DNA of 34,189 nucleotides from SURF-32 sp964648365. Its GTDB lineage: Bacteria > Planctomycetota > Phycisphaerae > UBA1845. A program made the translations under genes and the position numbers. Positions 7,134-13,839 of the stretch are shown here, piece after piece. The first letter of the stretch is position 1, and each line of letters starts with the position of its first letter. The stretch lies in the NCBI GenBank assembly GCA_964648365.1, contig CAZYLK010000049.1, positions 1 through 34,189 of the forward strand, read 5' to 3'. The notes below the pieces were generated by a model. It was given only the letters and a program-made list of their open reading frames with translations. It was not told the origin of the DNA and ran no database searches.

Positions 7134-7670
7134 TCAAACGACGGCAAGAAGGGATTCGGAGAGCGGCCGCGCCCGGGTCGACACGGAATAGGCCGCCGAG
7201 GGCGGGAAGCCTTCGAGGATTCGCCGCTCGACCAGGGCGGCATCAACCAGGCGTTTGAGGGATTGCACCAGCGCCCGGTCGGTCACGTCGCCCAGGGTGG
7301 CGCGAATCTGCGAGAACCGACGGGCTCGAATGCCAATCGCGGCCAGCGTCGGCAGCGACCACTTGCGCAGCCCGACATCTAACACGTCCAGCTTCTTGAG
7401 GGCGGCATAGGCGCCGGACCCGACGCGAGCGACGGGAAGGCCGGCCGCGGTGAGGATGTACTCCGGCCGAAGCGGATGGCCGTAGCCCGGGTTGGCGGCC
7501 ACCCAGCCAGCCTGTTCCAGGAAGTCGAGGGTCTGCCGGAGCGCGACGCGGCTGACTCCGAGCCGGTTGACGAGTGTGACGAACTTGCATCCGCCCGAGC
7601 GGGCGATTTCGGCGGTAACGGGAATCGCCCAACGATGATGGCACAGCGTGACGAGCGTCGAGATGCTCAC
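7134..7670 (-). CDS. Tandem HxlR-type winged-helix transcriptional regulator
   Basis: A 178-residue protein made of two similar halves. Residues about 9-75 (HHRWAIPVTAEIA...LEQAGWV...YILTAAG) and about 100-170 (LRKWSLPTLAAIG...LVDAALVERR...AAYSVST) each follow the HxlR winged-helix pattern of a KW-like start, a helix-turn-helix and a wing. Normal HxlR proteins are about 110 residues with one such unit and bind DNA as dimers, so this looks like a fused dimer. It starts with GTG and is divergent from the VOC gene across a 123-bp AT-rich gap, which suggests that it controls that gene and itself. The inducer is unknown. The second unit is more diverged and may have lost DNA contact. Confidence 0.72.
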   Translation of the reverse strand: MSISTLVTLCHHRWAIPVTAEIARSGGCKFVTLVNRLGVSRVALRQTLDFLEQAGWVAANPGYGHPLRPEYILTAAGLPVARVGSGAYAALKKLDVLDVGLRKWSLPTLAAIGIRARRFSQIRATLGDVTDRALVQSLKRLVDAALVERRILEGFPPSAAYSVSTRARPLSESLLAVV

Positions 7671-7697
7671 GGGTTACAGTTCCTGACAGAAATCCGG

Positions 7698-7725
7698 TTG
7701 CTTCATCAACTATATCTACTATATT
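7698..7725 (+). promoter_or_regulatory. AT-rich divergent promoter/operator
   Basis: The gap 7671-7793 contains one of the few AT-rich patches in the window. TATATT (7720-7725) is a good -10 for the VOC gene, with TTGCTT (7698-7703) 16 bases upstream as a weak -35. The heptamer ACTATAT occurs twice (7709-7715 and 7718-7724), spaced 9 bp, as a possible HxlR operator. The reverse strand also offers TATAAA-like boxes for the divergent regulator. Confidence 0.45.
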
Positions 7726-7793
7726 TTATATCCACTGCGGCCCGGTTGTCGAGGCCGCGACGGACAGAATCTCGATCTGGAAGGAACGACTGA

Positions 7794-8177
7794 ATGGCTT
7801 CACCTCTCAAGTACACCGGTGGATTGACCCTCTCCATGAAGGTGGCGGACCGCAAGAAGGCGGCGCAGTGGTATCAGGACGTGCTGGGCTTCACGATGCT
7901 GTATGACGTCGCCGACATCGGGTGGTGCGAACTCGCCACCGAGATTGCGGGCGTCAACATCGGTTTGTCCGAGGTGGAATCCGCGAAGGTGGGCGCGGGG
8001 CCGGTGCCGACGTTCGGCGTCAAGGACATCGACGCCGCGCGGAAGCTGCTCGAGAAGAAGGACGTGCGGTTCGACGGCGATACGATGACCATCCCGGGCA
8101 TGGTCAAGCTGGCGACGTTCTTCGACCCCGACGGCAACGCTTTGATGTTCTTCCAGGACTTGCAGAGCCACGGCTGA
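7794..8177 (+). CDS. VOC (glyoxalase/bleomycin-resistance fold) family protein
   Basis: The 127-residue cytoplasmic protein has the beta-alpha-beta-beta-beta pattern of a VOC unit: GGLTLSMKVADRKKAAQWYQDVLGF near the start and TFFDPDGNALMFFQD at the end. VOC proteins are metal-dependent isomerases, dioxygenases or binding/resistance proteins; the substrate cannot be read from the sequence. The ATG is preceded by GGAAGGAAC. It is divergent from the tandem HxlR regulator and is followed after 165 bp by a secreted double-VOC protein on the same strand, so the pair may respond to a related compound. Confidence 0.82.
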   Translation: MASPLKYTGGLTLSMKVADRKKAAQWYQDVLGFTMLYDVADIGWCELATEIAGVNIGLSEVESAKVGAGPVPTFGVKDIDAARKLLEKKDVRFDGDTMTIPGMVKLATFFDPDGNALMFFQDLQSHG

Positions 8178-8342
8178 TCGACCGACGGCGAATCGGCCGC
8201 AAATCGTTCCCGCCAGAGCGGACTACCGCCAAGCCGTCGCGGCGCCCGTCTGATGGCCGGTCGCCGCGGCGGCCTGCGATATCCGTACGGAGCGCCTTCG
8301 GCGGTGAGCGCCCGTTCCATCGCCGGCAGAGGAGATCACGAA

Positions 8343-9626
8343 ATGTCCATCTTGCGCGCGGTGGCGGTGTGGACTTGGGTACTGGTTGGTGCGATCGCCA
8401 TTTCGCCGGTCGCTGAGGCCGGTGACGGCGTCTCGTCACCGCCGGCCGTGTCCGTCTGGGGACTGCGGATTCCCGCGACGGACGTCGACGCCACGGCCGC
8501 GTTCTATCGCGAGCACCTCGGTTTCCGTGAGGAGCCGAGTCGAACCGCAGACGGTTCACGGGTGCTGATCAACGGCGACACTCGGCTGTGGATCACGCCT
8601 TCGCATCGTGTCGTCGACGCAGGTGAGGCCCCGCAGACCTATCTCAACCTGGCGGTCAACGACATCGACGAGGCCATGGAGCGCCTGCGGAAGTCCGGTG
8701 CGCGGCACGTGGACGCCGAATCACGGCCGATCGCGGTGGGTCGGGCGGCGACCGTTCGTGATCCGGCCGGCAACAAGTTTCACATCATTCAGCACAATCC
8801 GCCGCGGGTGGGCGCGAGCGACCCACCGGCCGTGTTCAACCTCGCGGTCACCGTCACGGACCTGGAGGCAGCGGAGCGCTTCTACTGCGGCGAGCTTCGC
8901 CTGCCGGTTTTTTCACGTGACTATCTGCCCAAGACGCTGCCGCTCGCGCGGGTGGGAGCGGCGCCGCTGGTACTGCACGGGTGGGCACAGAGCGTGCGGC
9001 CCGACATCACGGACGGCGACTCCGTGTCGCTGGTGGTGGTTGACGGCGTCGCGTCGGCTCGTGTCGCTTCGACGCCGCCGGCGGCAGGGCGAACGCTTCG
9101 CGATCCTTTCGGCAACGCGCTTATCGTGCTCAGCAGCGACGGCGAGGCCGGAGCGTCGCCGCCCGCCGCATCCTCCGCAGCGGGGACGGCGGACCCCGTC
9201 GCCGCGCTCCAGAGCCTGGCGTGGATCGAGGGCACCTGGCGCGCTTCGCATGGATCTGACGAGTTGGAAGAAGTCTGGAGCGCCCCGGCCGCGGACTCGA
9301 TGATGGGGATGTTCCGGTGGACGCGCGGCGGCAAGGTGTGGATGTTCGAGCTGATGAACATCACGGTCGAAGGCGAACGGCTGGTCTTCCGGCTGCGACA
9401 CTTCAATCGAGATTTCGTGCCGTGGGAAACCAAGGAATCAGCGTTTGTGTACCCGATGTCACGGATCACGGCGGATGAAGTCGCCTTCGAGAATCCCGAA
9501 CGCGACGCGCCGCGGCGGTTCGTGTATCGACGTGGCGGTACGGACGAACTGGTGATCCGGCTCGAAGGGCCGGACGCGAGCGGCGCGCCGGATGAATTCC
9601 GCCTTAAGCGATCGGCGCCGCGCTGA
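8343..9626 (+). CDS. Secreted VOC-VOC-DUF6265 fusion protein
   Basis: From the ATG at 8343 (GGAG 8 bases upstream) the product is 427 residues. An earlier in-frame ATG at 8253 would bury the signal peptide. Residues 1-26 (MSILRAVAVW...SPVAEA) form a Sec signal. Two VOC units follow, about 36-150 (VSVWGLRIPATDVDATAAFY... RDPAGNKFHII) and about 163-275 (VFNLAVTVTDLEAAERFY... RDPFGNALIVL). A C-terminal unit of about 292-425 (LAWIEGTWR... DSMMGMFRW... VAFENPERDAPRRFVYRR) matches the pattern of DUF6265. The two VOC units could form one intramolecular dimer. DUF6265 has no known enzyme activity. Export of VOC domains is uncommon. The last 23 bp overlap the end of the convergent sugar transferase gene. 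Confidence 0.8.
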   Translation: MSILRAVAVWTWVLVGAIAISPVAEAGDGVSSPPAVSVWGLRIPATDVDATAAFYREHLGFREEPSRTADGSRVLINGDTRLWITPSHRVVDAGEAPQTYLNLAVNDIDEAMERLRKSGARHVDAESRPIAVGRAATVRDPAGNKFHIIQHNPPRVGASDPPAVFNLAVTVTDLEAAERFYCGELRLPVFSRDYLPKTLPLARVGAAPLVLHGWAQSVRPDITDGDSVSLVVVDGVASARVASTPPAAGRTLRDPFGNALIVLSSDGEAGASPPAASSAAGTADPVAALQSLAWIEGTWRASHGSDELEEVWSAPAADSMMGMFRWTRGGKVWMFELMNITVEGERLVFRLRHFNRDFVPWETKESAFVYPMSRITADEVAFENPERDAPRRFVYRRGGTDELVIRLEGPDASGAPDEFRLKRSAPR

Positions 9627-10851
9627 ACTCCGTCTCACGCGGCGGCGTCTGCGACTGCGGCGGGCGCGTAAGGAGGAGTTCGAGCTTCGCCATCTCGACG
9701 GGCCATTGATGATGCTCGATGACATGGGCGCGCGCCGCGGCGCCCAGGCGTGCGGCGCGGTCGGGGTCGGCGATCAGTTCTCCCACGCCGCGGATGAAGT
9801 GCTCCGGCTCGTCGGCGATGAGCCAGTCCCGGCCATCAACGGCGTTGATCCCGGTGGCCGCGGCGGTCGTCAGCACGACCGGCCGGGCGTGCGCCATCGC
9901 CTCCAGTACCTTGTTTTGCAGTCCCCTGGCGATACGCAAAGGCGCCACGGCGATCGTCCATCGGCGTACGTACTCGCCCACGTCGCGAACTTCGCCCGTC
10001 ACCACAACGCCGGGCTGGCGAGCGAGTTGAAGGACGGCCGCGGCGGGGTTGCGTCCGACGATTTCAAAGACCGCGTCGGGGTGGGCCGCGCGGATCGCCG
10101 GCCAGCAATCCCGCACGAACCAGCACACCGCATCGACGTTGGGCCAGTAGCTCATCTCCCCTGAGAATCCGACGCGAGGCGCTCCGCTGCCCCCCCCTGC
10201 GGGAGGAACCCCGTCACGGCCGGGAGATTGGGCCTGTTCGACGCCGTTTCCGACGACATGCAGCTTGTCGCGCCAGAGCGACTTGAGCCACGGCCCGGCC
10301 TCGGCGGCGGTGATGAAGACGCTGGCGTCCGCGTGCTCGATCCAGTGCCGTTCGACCCGTTCCAGGCGCCGGCCCTCGGCCTGATACAGAACCCGGGGCA
10401 GGCCGCGCGCGTTCGCCGCGTAGTCCATCCACTTGCGGCTGTCCAGGTCGCAGAAGTCCACGATACGGCGCTTGGCGCGGGCCATGGGGATGTACTGTCC
10501 CATGCTGGACGAGAACGCGATGACGGCGTCAAAGTCGGTTTCCCGCGCCCAGCGTTTGACCGTCTCCTCCATGCGGGCGTGGCTGAAATAGGACTCCGTC
10601 ACCGTCATGCCGCGCATGAGTCCCGCGGCTCCGCGAAAGAGCGCGGCGAGCCGGTTCCGGGGAATCGCTTCGAGGCGATGGCAGTGCGCCGCCAGCGCGG
10701 GGACATGGTGCAAGTCCGCACGGCGATCGACGAAACAGGCGCACCAGACGCGGTGTCGCGCCGACAGATGGCGGATGGCGTGAAACGCACGGAGTTTCTC
10801 GCCTTTGGTCGGCGGATACGGGATGCGATGGGCCAGGTAGAGGATGTCCAT
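9604..10851 (-). CDS. Sugar transferase, PEP-CTERM/EpsH1-associated type (TIGR03087-like)
   Basis: The 415-residue GT-B glycosyltransferase opens MDILYLAHRIPYPPTKGEKLRAF, characteristic of the exosortase-linked sugar transferase family, and has VGFSGEMSYWPNVDAV at the start of the second Rossmann domain and RGLQNKVLEAMA (about 309-320), the nucleotide-sugar site. It probably adds a sugar to a growing exopolysaccharide repeat at the cytoplasmic face. I chose the ATG at 10851 (AAGGG six bases upstream, matching the family N-terminus). An ATG at 10869 overlaps the FemAB stop as ATGA and is also possible. It is the last gene of the three-gene minus-strand operon. An 8-bp homopolymer (10190-10197) lies in the inter-domain linker. 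Confidence 0.87.
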   Translation of the reverse strand: MDILYLAHRIPYPPTKGEKLRAFHAIRHLSARHRVWCACFVDRRADLHHVPALAAHCHRLEAIPRNRLAALFRGAAGLMRGMTVTESYFSHARMEETVKRWARETDFDAVIAFSSSMGQYIPMARAKRRIVDFCDLDSRKWMDYAANARGLPRVLYQAEGRRLERVERHWIEHADASVFITAAEAGPWLKSLWRDKLHVVGNGVEQAQSPGRDGVPPAGGGSGAPRVGFSGEMSYWPNVDAVCWFVRDCWPAIRAAHPDAVFEIVGRNPAAAVLQLARQPGVVVTGEVRDVGEYVRRWTIAVAPLRIARGLQNKVLEAMAHARPVVLTTAAATGINAVDGRDWLIADEPEHFIRGVGELIADPDRAARLGAAARAHVIEHHQWPVEMAKLELLLTRPPQSQTPPRETEFSAAPIA

Positions 10852-10865
10852 GCTGCGCCCTTGTG

Positions 10866-11978
10866 TCATCCCGGGATGTATCTGGAGATCGCCCCCCCCA
10901 GCGGCGTGACGACGCACGCCGGGAGCTTCGGCCAGAGTTGTCGAATCCAACGAATGCGCGGAGCGGCGGGCGTCACACGCACCGAGCATGTCCCGTCGGA
11001 CGACCAGTTCTGGTAGCCCAGCGCGGTCGGCTCGAAGCCGCACAGGCGCTTGAAGTCCACGCCGCCGACGTTGGCGCGGCGCGTTCGGCCGAAGTCGAAG
11101 ACGCGATAGCCGTAACGTACGCCCCACTCCGCCAGGGCAAAGTAGATCAGGTGAGCCGCGCCTTGCCGCCGGGCGTCGTCCGTGGCGCCGTAGAAGTAGG
11201 GGTACACGGTCTCACCGTGCAGCACGGTCACAAGACCCGCGATCGGTCGGCCGCCGTCAGTCACGACGGAGACGAGATGCCGGCCGGGGAAGTTCGCGAC
11301 CAGCGCGTCGAAGAACCGGGCGGGATACGCGAGCGAACCCAACCGGTGCATGTTGCGGGCGTAGAGTTGCCAGACGGCGGGCAGGTGCCGGTCGCAGTGA
11401 TCGACGGCCAGGTTGAACTTGTGCCGGGCGTTGCGGACGCAGGCCCGCGCCTTGCGCGGGAACCACGTCTCAAGTTCTTCGGCCGATCGCGGCAGGTCGC
11501 GTCTGAAGCCCAGGTAGTCATCGATGGCGGTCAGTGACGGGTGCCGCGGACTGGAAGAGCGATATTCGATGCTCCGGCAGCGCCGCTCGGCTGCGTGGTT
11601 GACGGCAGCTTCGTGGAGCGCCGTGTGGGTTGAAGGATCGTCCGCAAGACTCCCCCCCCCGACGCCGTAGGGGACGCTGACCAGCGAACGCCCGCGCAGA
11701 GGCACCGCGACCTCAAAGAGCGGCAGCACGCCGACGAGCCGCTCCGCCCGCCACGCGGCGAGGTACACGGGGCGATGGCGGTAGGTCGATTCGACGGCCC
11801 GTTGCCAGCCGATGCTGTGAAACGGTGTTCCGTCTGGATGTCCGACGACGTAGCGTTCCCAGGCGCCGGCGTCGCCCGGACCGGCAGCCCGTACCACGAG
11901 CGCGTCCGTCGCTGCCGCGTGCAACGGACTGGCGACCTCCACGAGCCTGCGTGGCTGGGATTCGACGGCGGCAGTCAC
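10866..11978 (-). CDS. FemAB-like GNAT-fold transferase, PEP-CTERM-associated
   Basis: The 370-residue protein has the FemAB/Fem-related pattern: WYLAA-like strands in the first GNAT unit, TWFPRKARACVRNARHKF in the middle, and DFGRTRRANVGGVDFKRLCGFEP (about 294-316; shown as its key segments DFGRTR, DFKR and GFEP) near the end. Relatives of this type (TIGR03019-like) occur in PEP-CTERM exopolysaccharide loci and are thought to transfer an aminoacyl or acyl group. The start is a GTG at 11978 that overlaps the upstream stop as GTGA and has a perfect GGAGGT six bases upstream, so it is translationally coupled. Longer in-frame extensions run through the upstream gene in the wrong frame and are artefacts. 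Two homopolymers (10892-10899 and 11652-11660) lie in the coding sequence. Confidence 0.85.
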   Translation of the reverse strand: MTAAVESQPRRLVEVASPLHAAATDALVVRAAGPGDAGAWERYVVGHPDGTPFHSIGWQRAVESTYRHRPVYLAAWRAERLVGVLPLFEVAVPLRGRSLVSVPYGVGGGSLADDPSTHTALHEAAVNHAAERRCRSIEYRSSSPRHPSLTAIDDYLGFRRDLPRSAEELETWFPRKARACVRNARHKFNLAVDHCDRHLPAVWQLYARNMHRLGSLAYPARFFDALVANFPGRHLVSVVTDGGRPIAGLVTVLHGETVYPYFYGATDDARRQGAAHLIYFALAEWGVRYGYRVFDFGRTRRANVGGVDFKRLCGFEPTALGYQNWSSDGTCSVRVTPAAPRIRWIRQLWPKLPACVVTPLGGAISRYIPG

Positions 11979-13432
11979 GTGCAGACCTCCAGCGGCGACG
12001 AGTCCGACCTCAGTTCCAGCGGTGGCTGGGGACGAACGGCGCTGGGAACCCGCGACACGACGTGGTGATACTTGCCTGAGTTCGCGCAGTGGATGTCGCT
12101 TACCAGTCGGACAGCGACCGGAACCGCACCGTGAGTGGACTTTCGGATCCCGGTCGTCACCTGGCGGATCAAGTCCGCATGGGGCGTCCGAGCGCCGGCG
12201 CCGCTGACGGCCGGGTCCGCCATCGGGCGAGACGCCGGGCGCGTGGTCACAAGTTCGACATCGAGCGCGTGGTCCTCGCGTTGTGTGATGCGGAATCGGC
12301 GGATGTCCGGCTGCTCGCGGATGACGTAAATGAGCGACAGCGCATGCATCGACGTGCCGTCTGGCAGATAGATGAAATCCGTCTGTCGTCCTTCGACGGC
12401 CTCCATCATCGGCCAACCGCGACCGCAGGCGCAGCGACCCTTGCGCAACCGAGCCCGATCGCCGGTGCGATAGCGGATGAACGGCATCCCCATCGACGCC
12501 AGGTGTGTGACCACGACCTCGCCGCTCTCCCCTGCCGGCACGGGACGCTCACCGTCGAGAATCTCGACGTAGACGTGGTCGCTGATGACGTGCAGGGCGC
12601 CGAGTTCGCATTCGTGAGCGATGAATCCGGCGTCGCGACTGCCGTATCCGTCCGCGACCGGCACGCCGAAATAGGATGCGATCGCTTCGCGCTGATGCGG
12701 GTAGCAGACTTCTCCGGTGACGAACACGGCCTTGAGCTTCGGCCGGGCGACGACCCTCCCGCGGCGGCGGGCGTGTTCGACCAGATGAAAGATGCTGCTG
12801 GGATAGCCGAAGATGCAGGCCGGCCGGTAACGCTCGACCTCGTCGAGGTAAGCGTCCATCGTGGCCGGCGACATGTCGAAGGCATTGAGGAGGCGGTGAT
12901 TGACGAGTCCGTCGCGCCACCGTTTGACGCGGTCGGCGCGGCCGTGCTCGATGGGCGATCCCCAGAGCCAGAGCTCGCGGTCTCCGGGGCGCACGTCGAA
13001 CCAGCGGCGGGTGTGGAACCGTGCCGCCTGATCGCTGGCCTGTCGGCGCCGATCGACCATGAACGAGAGCGGCTGGCCCGTCGATCCGCCGGTGTTGAAG
13101 GGGTGGAGACCGCCCGGCACCGCCGGCCAGACCATTTCCGAGCTGTGTCGACGAATGTCGTCGCGGGTCAGCGGCGGCAGCGCCGTCAGGGTCTCGAGGG
13201 GGTCGGCCGCGCCTGGGTCCAGACCCGCCCGCCGCATCATCCGTCGATACCACGGGATCCGCGCGCCGGCGTGGACGAGCATGTCGCGCAGCCGTTGCCG
13301 CTGCGTCGCCCGGACGCGGGCCGGCGCGTGCCACTGGCCGCGCTCCAGCCTGCGGGCTGCGGCCAGGGTGGGCCGAGCCATAAGCCGCTCGTGGAGCGGA
13401 ATGAGCAGGGTTCGGGCGACATACGGAATCAC
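11975..13432 (-). CDS. Phenylacetate-CoA ligase-like (PaaK/CapK) adenylate-forming enzyme
   Basis: The 485-residue enzyme has the adenylate-forming motifs: phosphate loop FNTGGSTGQPL at 112-122, YGSRDAG at 263-269 in place of the usual aromatic-GxTE, and FIRYRTGD at 318-325. A cysteine pair (CACGRGW) follows, as in PaaK relatives. CapK-type members occur in capsule and exosortase-linked polysaccharide loci and are thought to activate a carboxylic acid for transfer to sugar; the acid is not known. It heads the minus operon and overlaps the FemAB gene by 4 bp, which suggests that the activated acyl group is used with that transferase. The start is a GTG with a weak GGAAG 13 bases upstream, so the N-terminus is uncertain. 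Confidence 0.83.
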   Translation of the reverse strand: MIPYVARTLLIPLHERLMARPTLAAARRLERGQWHAPARVRATQRQRLRDMLVHAGARIPWYRRMMRRAGLDPGAADPLETLTALPPLTRDDIRRHSSEMVWPAVPGGLHPFNTGGSTGQPLSFMVDRRRQASDQAARFHTRRWFDVRPGDRELWLWGSPIEHGRADRVKRWRDGLVNHRLLNAFDMSPATMDAYLDEVERYRPACIFGYPSSIFHLVEHARRRGRVVARPKLKAVFVTGEVCYPHQREAIASYFGVPVADGYGSRDAGFIAHECELGALHVISDHVYVEILDGERPVPAGESGEVVVTHLASMGMPFIRYRTGDRARLRKGRCACGRGWPMMEAVEGRQTDFIYLPDGTSMHALSLIYVIREQPDIRRFRITQREDHALDVELVTTRPASRPMADPAVSGAGARTPHADLIRQVTTGIRKSTHGAVPVAVRLVSDIHCANSGKYHHVVSRVPSAVRPQPPLELRSDSSPLEVCT

Positions 13433-13839
13433 GTATGGGTCTAGCTTCCAGAGGACGTCCGTGCTTCTGATCGCTCACCCCGGCTTCCATCGCGTCCGAC
13501 GGCCCGCCAAGGGGGCGTCAGGCCGGCGCGGGAACCCTGTCGGGCGCGCGCCCTTACCCGGGAAAAGCGTCAGGCATGTATCGGCGGTTATCGGCGACGA
13601 GTTTGGTTTGGGCCGGTAATGCTGCGTCCCGACCGCCGGGACGGCCGCCTCGACTTCCTGGCATGCACGCCCCCCTTGGCAGGTACGGCGAACTGCGCGT
13701 TCGCGCGTGACAGGGCCACGCTGACGCCATACCCTCGCGGCATGGTTGCGACACGTCCGTCCGGCTGGAGTGATCCGATCGCCCGAGAGGCCGTAGCGAT
13801 CGCCCGCCCGGTCGGACGCCCGGTCGGATCGACTGCTTC
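13433..13839. other. Divergent intergenic region between the polysaccharide operon and the pseudokinase gene
   Basis: These 407 bases separate two divergent genes and must hold both promoters, but I see no clear -35/-10 pair. A 74-codon open frame (13619-13843) ends in an ATGA overlap with the next gene; its product has no signal, motif or ribosome site, so I do not call it. Two exact tandem copies of CGCCCGGTCGGA (13805-13828) lie just before the pseudokinase ATG. Confidence 0.45.
13805..13828 (+). repeat. Exact 12-bp tandem duplication before the pseudokinase start
   Basis: CGCCCGGTCGGA occurs at 13805-13816 and again at 13817-13828, ending 11 bases before the ATG at 13840. It covers the place where a ribosome site would be, and no purine-rich Shine-Dalgarno sequence is seen. 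Confidence 0.75.

Noticed and set aside
8253..8342. N-terminal extension of the VOC-VOC-DUF6265 protein from an upstream ATG
   Set aside because: It would place 30 arginine-rich residues before a good signal peptide; the ATG at 8343 has GGAG at correct spacing.
11979..12416. Long N-terminal extension of the FemAB-like frame
   Set aside because: It reads the PaaK-like gene out of frame; the GTG at 11978 has a perfect ribosome site and GTGA coupling.
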